The notes under the pieces were generated by a model, which saw only the letters and a program-made list of their open reading frames with translations, was not told the origin of the DNA and made no database searches. Source: Patiria pectinifera (Eukaryota > Echinodermata > Asteroidea > Valvatida > Asterinidae). Taken from it: a stretch of DNA of 64,000 bases. Position numbers and translations under genes: made by a program. Each line of letters opens with the position of its first letter. The stretch's first letter is position 1. Location: NCBI GenBank assembly GCA_029964075.1, contig CM057147.1:16513513-16577512 (forward strand), written 5' to 3'. Below are positions 1-12,116 of this stretch, in pieces.

Positions 1-1299
1 GAACAAACTCACTGCAGGCAAAAATTAGGAGGCTCCATCAAAATTTATCTGAGTATCTCCCCCATATATCTGCCAGTGACATTGAATTCAAACATCATCT
101 TTTCGCACATTTATTGCAGTTGTCATTCAACTTCACAACAACTATAGTCGGTCCATCTTAATTGTACCATTCAATTATCTAGGCCCTACTCAAAGATCAA
201 TCCAGCACGACCGATTCATTCTCGCCTACGGTATGGTTGGCATTGAGGCCGAGCCTCTTTGAATCACGGGTGCGGAGCCCCACAAACTTCACACGAAACT
301 ACACAGCAACACTGACAAAAATTGGCCCGAAACCAGGGCTATAATTGGAAGATTCTCACCTCGAATTCCATCCATGATAGCATGTTTGCGCATGATGTCC
401 AATACTGTATAAACGCAGGAAAAATCCCGGGACGTCATGAACAGCGTTCAGGCCTGCATATAGACGTGGTTTCACACTGCACTCCCGCGTTTCCGCGGCC
501 AAGCATGCTGTGAACCTCAGCCGGTACCGGATGGACTGAAATCTAGGCGGGGGATTCACCGACCGTACTCCGCCGGTCATAACGTTGCGTACTTCAGTGT
601 TCGTAGACTAACAACAGAACATGATTAACGCACACTAGCTTCACTGATGGACTAATCACGATCTCCAAAACCTCACCAAGAGGTTGAACAAATAACTGAA
701 AGTTCAAGTCAGCTGAAGAAACGCACATGAAGTAAATTAAGTACGATCTGTCCGATGATTTAGCAGACTGCAGTCACCAGGTGTAGGGCCACTCTGGTCA
801 GCGTACGGCATCACGCCCACGGCTGGGCGAAGCATCGAAATGACGAAAAGTTGCGAAAACTCACAAGATCACTGCAGCCAGTTGTATAACAAAAATCCTA
901 TACCATCCCAGAGACAATTCACCAAACGATGTTCAATTATGAACGAAACACCCATGGAAATATAAGCGAAAAACGAAATATTCCGGGAGAAATTTATTTT
1001 TGATGTAGCGGTTTCAAAAAGCTATGCCGAACTGGCCTTTCTTGCCCCAAATGCACTTAGCGCGTCAATGCGCGCGCGTGAACTTAATACATTTGTATCA
1101 ACTCAGCAAAAAGCATCCATCCTTATGCCAAGAACATCGTTTTTGGCTTCATGCCATCAAGGGGCAGCAAACTGCAATTAGGCCAATCGATATGTTTACT
1201 TTTCCTACACCACAGCAACCATCAGCTGATAAAAGAAAGTGTAGAACTCAACTGTGCGTTTGTGGAGAATAATGTATTTTATCTTTCAGTGATAAAATG
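1..1299. other. Intergenic sequence, no gene recognised
   Basis: No reading frame resembles a known protein and no splice-site pair or repeat structure was found. Short open frames on both strands have chance length. The stretch ends where the 318-bp satellite begins. Confidence 0.5.
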
Positions 1300-4200
1300 A
1301 AATTCCGTCGAAATATTAAGGTAAAATCACTCAAAAATTAAAATATTTTTCTCAAAAATTGTTTATTTTTGCCCAAATCTTCAAAATTATGCATGGTAGA
1401 GTATTGTTTGATGTTCCTCTTGCATCCAGATGAATTTCTGCCTTGTTTTGAGAAAAGTCAATTTTTGGCCGATTTTGACTAAAAATGTAAGGCTTACCCC
1501 TTACATTTTTTTCCATTTTGGCCAAAAAATGAAATTTCTTGAAAGTTGCTAGAAAGATGCCTTAAGGGCCCTAGAACGCATTCCCAATCGATTGCTGGAC
1601 AGATATGCTTATCAAGGGAAATTCCGTCGAAATATTAAGGTAAAATCACTCAAAAATTAAAATATTTTTCTCAAAAATTGTTTATTTTTGCCCAAATCTT
1701 CAAAATTATGCATGGTAGAGTATTGTTTGATGTTCCTCTTGCATCCAGATGAATTTCTGCCTTGTTTTGAGAAAAGTCAATTTTTGGCCGATTTTGACTA
1801 AAAATGTAAGGCTTACCCCTTACATTTTTTTCAATTTTGGCCAAAAAATGAAATTTCTTGAAAGTTGCTAGAAAGATGCCTTAAGGGCCCTGAACGCATT
1901 CCCAATCGATTGCTGGACAGATATGCTTATAAAGGGAAATTCCGTCGAAATATTCAGGTAAAATCACTCAGCAATTAAAATATTTTTCTCAAAATTTGTT
2001 TATTTTTGCCCAAATCTTCAAAATTATGCATGGTAGAGTATTGTTTGATGTTCCTCTTGCATCCAGATGAATTTCTGCCTTGTTTTGAGAAAAGTCAATT
2101 TTGGCCGATTTTGACTAAAAATGTCAGGCTTACCCCTTACATTTTTTTCAATTTTGGCCAAAAAATGAAATTTCTTGAAAGTTGCTAGAAAGATGCCTTA
2201 AGGGCCCTAGAACGCATTCCCAATCGATTGCTGGACAGATATGCTTATAAAGGGAAATTCCGTCGAAATATTAAGGTAAAATCACTCAAAAATTAAAATA
2301 TTTTTCTCAAAAATTGTTTATTTTTGTCCAAATCTTCAAAATTATGCATGTTAGAGTATTGTTTGATGTTCCTCTTGCATCCAGATGAATTTCTGCCTTG
2401 TTTGGAGAAAAGTTAATTTTTGGCCGATTTTGATTAAAAATGTAGGCTTACCCCTTACATTTTTTTTCCATTTTGGCCAAAAAATGAAATTTCTTGAAAG
2501 TTGCTAGAAAGATGCCTTAAGGGCCCTAGAACGCATTCCCAATCGATTGCTGGACAGATATGCTAATAAAGGGGAAATTCCGTCGAAATATTAAGGTAAA
2601 ATCACTCAAAAATTAAAATATTTTTCTCAAAAATTGTTTATTTTTGCCCAAATCTTCAAAATTATGCATGGTAGAGTATTGTTTGATGTTCCTCTTGCAT
2701 TAGATGAATTTCTGCCTTGTTTTGAGAAAAGTCAATTTTTGGCCGATTTTGACTAAAAATGTAAGGCTTACCCCTTACATTTTTTTCAATTTTGGCCAAA
2801 AAATGAAATTTCTTGAAAGTTGCTTGAAAGATGCCTTAAGGGCCCTAGAACGCATTCCCAATCGATTGCTGGACAGATATGCTTATAAAGGGAAATTCCA
2901 TCGAAATATTAAGGTAAAATCACTCAAAAATTAAAATATTTTTCTCAAAAATTGTTTATTTTTGCCCAAATCTTCAAAATTATGCATGGTAGAGTATTGT
3001 TTGATGTTCCTCTTGCATCCAGATGAATTTCTGCCTTGTTTTGAGAAAAGTCAATTTTTGGCCGATTTTGACTAAAAATGTAAGGCTTACCCCTTACATT
3101 TTTTTCAATTTTGGAAAAAAAATAAAATTGCTTGAAAGTTGCTAGAAAGATGCCTTAAGGGCCCTGAACGCATTCCCAATCGATTGCTGGACAGATATGC
3201 TTATAAAGGGAAATTCCGTCGAAATATTCAGGTAAAATCACTCAAAAATTAAAATATTTTTCTCAAAAATTGTTTATTTTTGCCCAAATCTTCAAAATTA
3301 TGCATGGTAGAGTATTGTTTGATGTTCCTCTTGCATCCAGATGAATTTCTGCCTTGTTTGGAGAAAAGTCAATTTTTGGCCGATTTTGACTAAAAATGTA
3401 AGGCATTACATTTTTTTTCCATTTTGGCCAAAAAATGAAATTTCTTGAAAGTTGCTAGAAAGATGCCTTAAGGGCCCTAGAACGCATTCCCAATCGATTG
3501 CTGGACAGATATGCTTATAAAGGGAAATTCCGTCGAAATATTAAGGTAAAATCACTCAAAAATTAAAATATTTTTCTCAAAAATTGTTTATTTTTGTCCA
3601 AATCTTCAAAATTATGCATGTTAGAGTATTGTTTGATGTTCCTCTTGCATCCAGATGAATTTCTGCCTTGTTTGGAGAAAAGTCAATTTTTGGCCGATTT
3701 TGATTAAAAATGTAGGCTTACCCCTTACATTTTTTTTCCATTTTGGCCAAAAAATGAAATTTCTTGAAAGTTGCTAGAAAGATGCCTTAAGGGCCCTAGA
3801 ACGCATTCCCAATCGATTGCTGGACAGATATGCTAATAAAGGGGAAATTCCGTCGAAATATTAAGGTAAAATCACTCAAAAATTAAAATATTTTTCTCAA
3901 AAATTGTTTATTTTTGCCCAAATCTTCAAAATTATGCATGGTAGAGTATTGTTTGATGTTCCTCTTGCATTAGATGAATTTCTGCCTTGTTTTGAGAAAA
4001 GTCAATTTTTGGCCGATTTTGACTAAAAATGTAAGGCTTACCCCTTACATTTTTTTTCCATTTTGGCCAAAAAATGAAATTTCTTGAAAGTTGCTAGAAA
4101 GATGCCTTAAGGGCCCTAGAACGCATTCCCAATCGATTGCTGGACAGATATGCTAAAAAAGGGGGAATTCCGTCGAAATATTAAGGTAAAATCACTCAAA

Positions 4201-7200
4201 AATTAAAATATTTTTCTCAAAAATTGTTTATTTTTGCCCAAATCTTCAAAATTATGCATGGTAGAGTATTGTTTGATGTTCCTCTTGCATCCAGATGAAT
4301 TTCTGCCTTGTTTTGAGAAAAGTCAATTTTTGTCCGATTTTGACATAAAATGTAAGGCTTACCCCTTACATTTTTTTCAATTTTGGCCAAAAAATGAAAT
4401 TTCTTGAAAGTTGCTAGAAAGATGCCTTAAGGGCCCTAGAACGCATTCCCAATCGATTGCTGGACAGATATGCTAATAAAGGGGAAATTCCGTCGAAATA
4501 TTAAGGTAAAATCACTCAAAAATTAAAATATTTTTCTCAAAAATTGTTTATTTTTGCCCAAATCTTCAAAATTATGCATGGTAGAGTATTGTTTGATGTT
4601 CCTCTTGCATCCAGATGAATTTCTGCCTTGTTTTGAGAAAAGTCAATTTTTGGCCGATTTTGACTAAAAATGTAAGGCTTACCCCTTACAGTTTTTTCAA
4701 TTTTGGCCAAAAAATGAAATTTCTTGAAAGTTGCTTGAAAGATGCCTTAAGGGCTCTAGAACGCATTCCCAATCGATTGCTGGACAGATATGCTTATAAA
4801 GGGAAATTCCGTCGAAATATTAAGGTAAAATCACTCAAAAATTAAAATATTTTTCTCAAAAATTGTTTATTTTTGCCCAAATCTTCAAAATTATGCATGG
4901 TAGAGTATTGTTTGATGTTCCTCTTGCATCCAGATGAATTTCTGCCTTGTTTTGAGAAAAGTCAATTTTTGGCCGATTTTGAATAAAAATGTAGGCTTAC
5001 CCCTTAGATTTTTTTTTCCATTTTGGCCAAAAAATGAAATTTCTTGAAAGTTGCTAGAAAGATGCCTTAAGGGCCCTAGAACGCATTCCCAATCGATTGC
5101 TGGACAGATATGCTAATAAAGGGGAAATTCCGTCGAAATATTAAGGTAAAATCACTCAAAAATTAAAATATTTTTCTCAAAAATTGTTTATTTTTGCCCA
5201 ACTCTTCAAAATTATGCATGGTAGAGTATTGTTTGATGTTCCTCTCTCATCGAGATGAATTTCTGCCTTGTTTTGAGAAAAGTCAATTTTTGGCCGATTT
5301 TGACTAAAAATGTAAGGCTTACCCCTTACATTTTTTTTCCATTTTGGCCAAAAAATGAAATTTCTTGAAAGTTGCTAGAAAGATGCCTTAAGGGCCCTAG
5401 AAGGCATTCCCAATCGATTGCTGGACAGATATGCTTATAAAGGGAAATTCCGTCGAAATATTAAGGTAAAAGCACTCAAAAATTAAAATATTTTTCTCAA
5501 AAATTGTTTATTTTTGCCCAAATCTTCAAAATTATGCATGGTAGAGTATTGTTTGATGTTCCTCTTGCTCCAGATGAATTTCCGCCTTGTTTTGAGAAAA
5601 GTCAATTTTTGGCCGATTTTGAATAAAAATGTAAGGCTTACCCCTTACATTTTTTTCAATTTTGGCCAAAAAATGAAATTTGTTGAAAGTTGCTTGAAAG
5701 ATGCCTTAAGGGCCCTAGAACGCATTCCCAATCGATTGCTGGACAGATATGCTAAAAAAGGGGGAATTCCGTCGAAATATTAAGGTAAAATCACTCAAAA
5801 ATTAAAATATTTTTCTCAAAAATTGTTTATTTTTGCCCAAATCTTCAAAATTATGCATGGTAGAGTATTGTTTGATGTTTTTCTTGCATCCAGATGAATT
5901 GCTGCCTTGTTTTGAGAAAAGTCAACTTTTGGCCGATTTTGACTAAAAATGTAAGGCTTACCCCTTACATTTTTTTCAATTTTGGCCAAAAAATAAAATT
6001 GCTTTAAAGTTGCTAGAAAGATGCCTTAAGGGCCCTAGAACGCATTTTAAATCGATTTCCTGGACAGATGTGCTATTAAAGGGGGAATTCCGTCGAAAAA
6101 TAAAGGTAAAATCGCTCAAAAATTAATATTTTTCTCAAAAATTGTTTATTTTTGCCCAAATCTTCAAAATTATGCATGTTAGAGTATTGTTTGATGTTCC
6201 TCTTACATCCAGATGAATTTCTGCCTTGTTTGGAGAAAAGTCAATTTGGGCCGATTTTGACTAAAAATGTAAGGCTTACCCCTTACATTTTTTTCAATTT
6301 TGGCCAAAAAATGAAATTTCTTGAAAGTTGCTAGAAAGATGCCTTAAGGGCCCTAGAACGCATTCCCAATCGATTGCTGGACAGATATGCTTATCAAGGG
6401 AAATTCCGTCGAAATATTAAGGTAAAATCACTCAAAAATTAAAATATTTTTCTCAAAAATTGTTTATTTTTGCCCAAATCTTCAAAATTATGCATGGTAG
6501 AGTATTGTTTGATGTTCCTCTTGCATCCAGATGAATTTCTGCCTTGTTTTGAGAAAAGTCAATTTTGGCCGATTTTGACTAAAAATGTAAGGCTTACCCC
6601 TTACATTTTTTTCAATTTTGGCCAAAAAATGAAATTTCTTGAAAGTTGCTAGAAAGATGCCTGAAGGGCCCTAGAACGCATTCCCAATCGATTGCTGGAC
6701 AGATATGCTTATAAAGGGAAATTCCGTCGAAATATTAAGGTAAAATCACTCAAAAATTAAAATATTTTTCTCAAAAATTGTTTATTTTTGCCCAAATCTT
6801 CAAAATTATGCATGTTAGAGTATTGTTTGATGTTCCTCTTGCATCCAGATGAATTTCTGCCTTGTTTTGAGAAAAGTCAATTTGGGCCGATTTTGACTAA
6901 AAATGTAAGGCTTACCCCTTACATTTTTTTCAATTTTGGCCAAAAAATGAAATTTCTTGAAAGTTGCTTGAAAGATGCCTTAAGGGCTCTAGAACGCATT
7001 CCCAATCGATTGCTGGACAGATATGCTTATAAAGGGAAATTCCGTCGAAATATTAAGGTAAAATCACTCAAAAATTAAAATATTTTTCTCAAAAATTGTT
7101 TATTTTTGCCCAAATCTTCAAAATTATGCATGGTAGAGTATTGTTTGATGTTCCTCTTGCATCCAGATGAATTTCTGCCTTGTTTTGAGAAAAGTCAATT

Positions 7201-7574
7201 TTTGGCCGATTTTGACTAAAAATGTAAGGCTTACCCCTTACATTTTTTTCCATTTTGGCCAAAAATGAAATTTCTTGAAAGTTGCTAGAAAGATGCCTTA
7301 AGGGCCCTAGAACGCATTCCAAATCGATTGCTGGACAGATGTGCTATTAAAGGGAAATTCCGTCGAAATATTAAGGTAAAATCACTCAAAAATTAAAATA
7401 TTTTTCTCAAAAATTGTTTATTTTTGCCCAAATCTTCAAAATTATGCATGGTAGAGTATTGTTTGATGTTCCTCTTGCATCCAGATGAATTTCTGCCTTG
7501 TTTTGAGAAAAGTCAATTTTGGCCGATTTTGACTAAAAATGTAAGGCTTACCCTTACATTTTTTTCCATTTTGG
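1300..7574. repeat. ~318-bp AT-rich satellite array, about 20 monomers
   Basis: A monomer beginning near GAAATTCCGTCGAAATATTA recurs every 316-320 bp to the edge of the sequence gap. Each unit carries a short hairpin, AATGTAAGG then CTTAC then CCTTACATT, flanked by A and T runs, plus the landmarks GGGCCCTAGAACGCATTCCC and AATCGATTGCTGGACAG. Diagnostic variants recur every four monomers: TTTTTGTCCA at 2,321 and 3,591, and TTGCATTAGATG near 2,695 and 3,965. Both pairs are 1,270 bp apart, so part of the array is a higher-order repeat. Short translatable frames repeat with the monomer and break at random, so this is not a gene. It could be pericentromeric or a dispersed intergenic satellite. Confidence 0.95.
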
Positions 7575-8074
7575 NNNNNNNNNNNNNNNNNNNNNNNNNN
7601 NNNNNNNNNNNNNNNNNNNNNNNNNNNNNNNNNNNNNNNNNNNNNNNNNNNNNNNNNNNNNNNNNNNNNNNNNNNNNNNNNNNNNNNNNNNNNNNNNNNN
7701 NNNNNNNNNNNNNNNNNNNNNNNNNNNNNNNNNNNNNNNNNNNNNNNNNNNNNNNNNNNNNNNNNNNNNNNNNNNNNNNNNNNNNNNNNNNNNNNNNNNN
7801 NNNNNNNNNNNNNNNNNNNNNNNNNNNNNNNNNNNNNNNNNNNNNNNNNNNNNNNNNNNNNNNNNNNNNNNNNNNNNNNNNNNNNNNNNNNNNNNNNNNN
7901 NNNNNNNNNNNNNNNNNNNNNNNNNNNNNNNNNNNNNNNNNNNNNNNNNNNNNNNNNNNNNNNNNNNNNNNNNNNNNNNNNNNNNNNNNNNNNNNNNNNN
8001 NNNNNNNNNNNNNNNNNNNNNNNNNNNNNNNNNNNNNNNNNNNNNNNNNNNNNNNNNNNNNNNNNNNNNNNNNN
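7575..8074. other. Assembly gap (500 Ns)
   Basis: Exactly 500 unknown bases separate the 318-bp satellite from a different tandem repeat. The round length suggests a placeholder of unknown true size, so either array may be longer than shown. Confidence 0.98.
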
Positions 8075-8810
8075 GGCGAAAGGCTGCAGTTGCAGTTCAA
8101 ACAGACCATTTGGCTCACTTTGCGCAGAAACGATAGCCCTGGTCTACAAAATATCTAAAAAAATTAGTGACGCACCAAATTGAATTCTTGCCAGATGATT
8201 TATCATGATAAATAGACAAACAAGACAGAAGATCTAGACGAAATATTGTTTTTCTCTCCCTCAACAGTGTCTTGTGCAAAACCGGAGAAACACTTGGCGA
8301 AAGGCTGCAGTTGCAGTTCAAACAGACCATTTGGCTCACTTTGCGCAGAAACGATAGCCCTGGTCTACAAAATATCTAAAATATTTAGTAACGCACGAAA
8401 TTGAATTCTTGCCGGATGATTTATCATGATAAATGGACAAAGAAGACAGAAGATTAAGACAAAATATTGTTTTTCTCTCCCTTAACAGTGTCTTGTGTGA
8501 AAACGGGAGAAACACTTGGCGATAGGCTGCAGTTGCAGTCCAAACAGACGCTTTGGCTCACTTTTGCACAGAAACGATAGCCCTGGTCGACAAAATATCT
8601 AAACAATTAAGTGACGCACTAAATTGAATTCTTGCCAGAAGATTTATCATTAAAAATAGACAAACAAGACAGAAGATTTAGAAAAAATAGTTTTTTATTC
8701 TCTCCCTCAACAGTGTCTTGTGTGAAAACCGGAGAAACACTTGGCAATAGACTGCAGTTGCAGGCAGCGGACAGAATTCAATTCAATGCATCACTATTCA
8801 ATTCAAGGCT
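8075..8810. repeat. ~222-bp tandem repeat, about 3.3 copies
   Basis: Copies starting near GGCGAAAGGCTGCAGTTGCA are seen at 8,075, 8,297, 8,519 and (diverged) 8,743. Units share a palindromic TTTATCATGATAAA core and a CTCTCCCTCAACAGTGTCTTG segment. A short inverted piece of the unit (AATCTTCTGTCTTGTTTGTC) lies just beyond at 8,859-8,880, suggesting the array sits inside a larger foldback unit. Confidence 0.85.
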
Positions 8811-8999
8811 AACCCCTTAGGGCAATTTTTTTCAATTGTGGCCAAAACAGTATCTTGTCTCAATCTTCTGTCTTGTTTGTCTATTTTTCAGGACCGATTA
8901 TCCGGCCCCAATTTAATCAATGCATCATTTCATTTTTTTGAGTGAGAGTGTTGATGCGGACTGTGTCGTTTCTGTGCACTGAAAGTAAGGCTACAAGGC

Positions 9000-9290
9000 T
9001 GTTACAACTGATAATACCAACGGATAATGTATCACCAACCAATAATGTCACACAAATTGACCGATACTGTATCACTAACCGATAATGTAACAGAAATTGA
9101 CCGATAGTGTAGTCAATGTTACTACACTATCGGTCAATATTTGTTAAGACCGATAATTTAACAACAATCGACTGATAGTGTAGCACATTTTTACAACACT
9201 ATCGGTCAATTTGTGTGACATTATCGGTTATACAGTATCGGTCAATTTGTGTGACATTATCGGTTGGTGATACATTATCAGTTGTAACAA
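9000..9290. repeat. Imperfect palindromic element with ACCGATAATGTA-like repeats
   Basis: The ends, GTTACAACTGATAAT and ATTATCAGTTGTAAC, are inverted copies. Variants of ACCGATANTGTA and its complement occur many times on both strands in between. No coding sequence. Probably a MITE-like or foldback element. Confidence 0.7.
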
Positions 9291-10489
9291 AGGCAAACGT
9301 TCCGTTTGGACTGTGACAGATTCGCAAGTTGTTCTCCGTGTTGACACAAAACACTTATTGATGGAGAGAAAACCGGATAAACTGAGTGTTTTAACCGTGA
9401 ACAACAATCCGAAAGAGGCAACGTTCAAAACAACAAACCACTCGTTGTTTAGAGCAATAACTTGCGAAATAACAAATGTATTAAACTGAAACTTCGTCGA
9501 ATAATATTTAATGTCTCACGTTCAAACATTAGTATTTGATGAGAATTTAAAAGAAATTACAAACACTTTCCAAAAAAATATTTACGTGTTAAACCTGAAA
9601 ACACATTTCTAATGAATGTCATCGTACATGACAAAAATACTCTGTGGTTCGGGTGATTGAGCAATTTCAGTATTTATTTTTTCATCTAAAAGTAGCTTAT
9701 TATGAAATTGGCTTTCCAGTCATTATTATGTTTGGTGCTACATGTTTTTTTAAATATGAAATATATTTTGGGGGGTTAGGTTCCCCTTTATTTTTTACTC
9801 ACCCTGTATCACAATCAGGAATATATTTTCATGAAAGAAAGAGATTGATATCAAACAACTGAGTGTTTTAAACGTGAAAAATAAAATCGCATGAAAGCAA
9901 TGTTGCATGGCCAAAAAAAGCACACTCCTTTTTGAGCAATGATCTAAGAAATTGCAAAGAATTTCCTTTGTTTCATTCTTTTTTTTACAAGGGCATTTTC
10001 CCAAACACTTTTTTGCAACTACACTTTTCTGTATTTTTTTTCGTACGGAGACAATGCACCAAATGCTTTAATAACACGTACAAAATCCATCTAAAGTAAA
10101 ATCACACCTATATCACAAACTAAAACTTAGCTATTTGTTTTATTGAATTGATATTTTTTTCTAGAGGTTTAGCAGGACTGGCAACACAAACCTTTAAAAT
10201 ATTGAAACAAAATATGGAGATTATCGGCGTCAATATAATTTTTAGTAACACCGACAAAACTGCCAAATTGAAGTCATCACGGTGTCGAGAAAATCGGCCT
10301 CAGAAACAATAACATTCTTGGGTAAGAGTCCTATCAGGAATAGGCATGGGCTCATTGCGATGGCTCATCCGACCCCTAGATGCTTGAACATCAAATAACG
10401 TTTTGTTTTATTCACCATGCTCCAGGCCACTGCGTGTGTCTGTCATCACGCAAGGAGCCAGGTGCGAGTAAGCTGGGGGAAGTAATCGA
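9291..10489. other. AT-rich intergenic sequence
   Basis: No gene, RNA or clear repeat recognised. It lies between the palindromic element and the 147-bp satellite, downstream of the 3' end of ZSWIM7. Confidence 0.45.
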
Positions 10490-12030
10490 ACACACTCAAG
10501 ATGTTTGGTGGCTGTGATGAGGTCGTTCGTTCTAAGTTCTGAATGACCCTGAGGTCACTCTCATCTCATGATCATGAATGGTTCCAATTCGGATTTACTT
10601 GGGGTCAATTTCGCATCATCATGATCATCTGCAATGAGCCCATCATGTTCGATGGCTGTGATGAGGTCGTTCATTCTTAGTTCTGAATGACCCTGAGGTC
10701 ACTCTCATCTCATGATCATGTATGCTTCCAGTTCTGAATGACCTAGGGGTCAATTTCGCATCATCATGATTATCTGTATTGAGCCCATCATGTTCGATGG
10801 CTGTGATGAGGTCGTTCATAATCTTAGTTCTGAATGACCCTGAGGTCACTTTCATCTCATGATCATGTATGGTTCCAGTTCTGAATGACCTAGGGGTCAA
10901 TTTCACATCATCATGATTATCTGTATTGAGCCCATCATGTTTGGTGGCTGTGATGAGGTCATTCATTCTTAGTTCCGCATGACCCTGAGGTCACTCTCAA
11001 CTTATGATCATGTATGGTTCCAGTTCTGAATGACCTAGGGGTCAATTTCGCATCAACATGATTATCTGCAATGAGCCCATCATGTTCGATGGCTGTGATG
11101 TGTTCGTTCATTCTTAGTTCCGCATGACCCTGAGGTCACTCTCATCTCATGCATGATCATGAATGGTTCCAGTTCTGAATGACCTAGGGGTCACATTCGC
11201 ATCATCATGATTATCTGTATTGAGCCCATCATGTTTGGTGGCTGTGATAATTAAGGTCTTTCATTCTTAGTTCTGAATGACCCCGAGGTCACTCTCATCT
11301 CATGATCATGAATGGTTCCAATTCTGATTGACTTAGGGGTCAATTTTGCATCATCATGATTATCTGCAATGAGCCCATCATGTTCGATGGCTGCGATGTG
11401 TTCGTTCATTCTTAGTTCCGCATGACCCTGAGGTCACTCTCATCTCATGCATGATCATGAATGGTTCCAGTTCTGATTGACCTAGGGGTCAATTTCGCAT
11501 CATCATGATTATCTGTATAGAGCCCATCATGTTTGGTGGCTGTGATGAGGCCGTTCATTCTTAGTTCTAAATGACCCTGAGGTCACTCTCATCTCATGAT
11601 CATGTATGGTTCCAGTTCTGAATGACCTAGGGGTCACATTCGCATCATCATGATTATCTGTATAGAGCCCATCATGTTTGGTGGCTGTGATGAGGTCGTT
11701 CATTCTTAGTTCCGAATGACCCTGAGGTCACTCTCATCTCATGCATGATCAGGAATGGTTCCAGTTCTGAATGACCTAGGGGTCACATTCGCATCATCAT
11801 GATTATCTGTATTAAGCCCATCATGTTTGGTGGCTGTGATGAGGTCATTCATTCTTAGTTCTGAATGACCCTGAGGTCACTCTATCTTATCTCAAGATCG
11901 TGTATGGTGCCAGTTCTGAATGACCTAAGGGTCACATTTGCATGGTTGCGATTATCTGCATTGAACCCATCATGTGTGCCGGCTGTGATGAGGTTGTTCG
12001 CCTTCCGGTTCTGAATGACCAGGCGTCAGT
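10490..12030. repeat. ~147-bp satellite array, about 11 units
   Basis: Units of 144-152 bp are marked by GATGGCTGTGATGAGG or GGTGGCTGTGATGAGG near 10,507, 10,651, 10,796, 10,943, 11,088, 11,237, 11,389, 11,534, 11,681, 11,829 and 11,980. Most units contain two everted motifs, TGACCCTGAGGTCA and TGACCTAGGGGTCA. Reverse-strand frames stay open over about two units (10,643-10,966) by low stop density only. The last, diverged unit overlaps the terminal coding exon of ZSWIM7. Confidence 0.93.
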
Positions 12031-12116
12031 GTTTGGGTCATGCGATCATTTGAGACTTGTTGTTCCTGGCAAACTTCCATGGCGCAACTAAGCAGGACCG
12101 CCAAAACATGCTTACA
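11970..12116 (-). CDS. ZSWIM7: ZSWIM7 coding exon 6 (C-terminal, satellite-derived tail)
   Basis: Acceptor CCCTTTTTCTCAG. Encodes CKHVLAVLLS and on to stop TGA at 11,970-11,972. C104-K-H106 completes the SWIM site. The last ~18 codons align base by base with a reverse-complemented 147-bp satellite unit: the shared runs GGTCATTCAGAAC and CCTCATCACAGCC include the region up to the stop. The ordinary family C-terminus ends near residue 134. Confidence 0.85.
   Translation of the reverse strand, partial: CKHVLAVLLSCAMEVCQEQQVSNDRMTQTLTPGHSEPEGEQPHHSRHT

Noticed and set aside
2006-7078. Recurring 60-96-codon frames on the plus strand
   Set aside because: They are the 318-bp satellite read in one frame; they repeat with the monomer and break at random indels.
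7424-8158. Long frame across the gap on both strands
   Set aside because: Its length comes from 500 unknown bases, so it is not evidence of coding.
10643-10966. 107-codon repetitive minus-strand frame
   Set aside because: It spans about two satellite units; the unit length is not a multiple of three across the array and frames are not kept.
1300-12030. CRISPR array
   Set aside because: Repeats are 147-318 bp head-to-tail units without unique spacers, in a eukaryotic genome.
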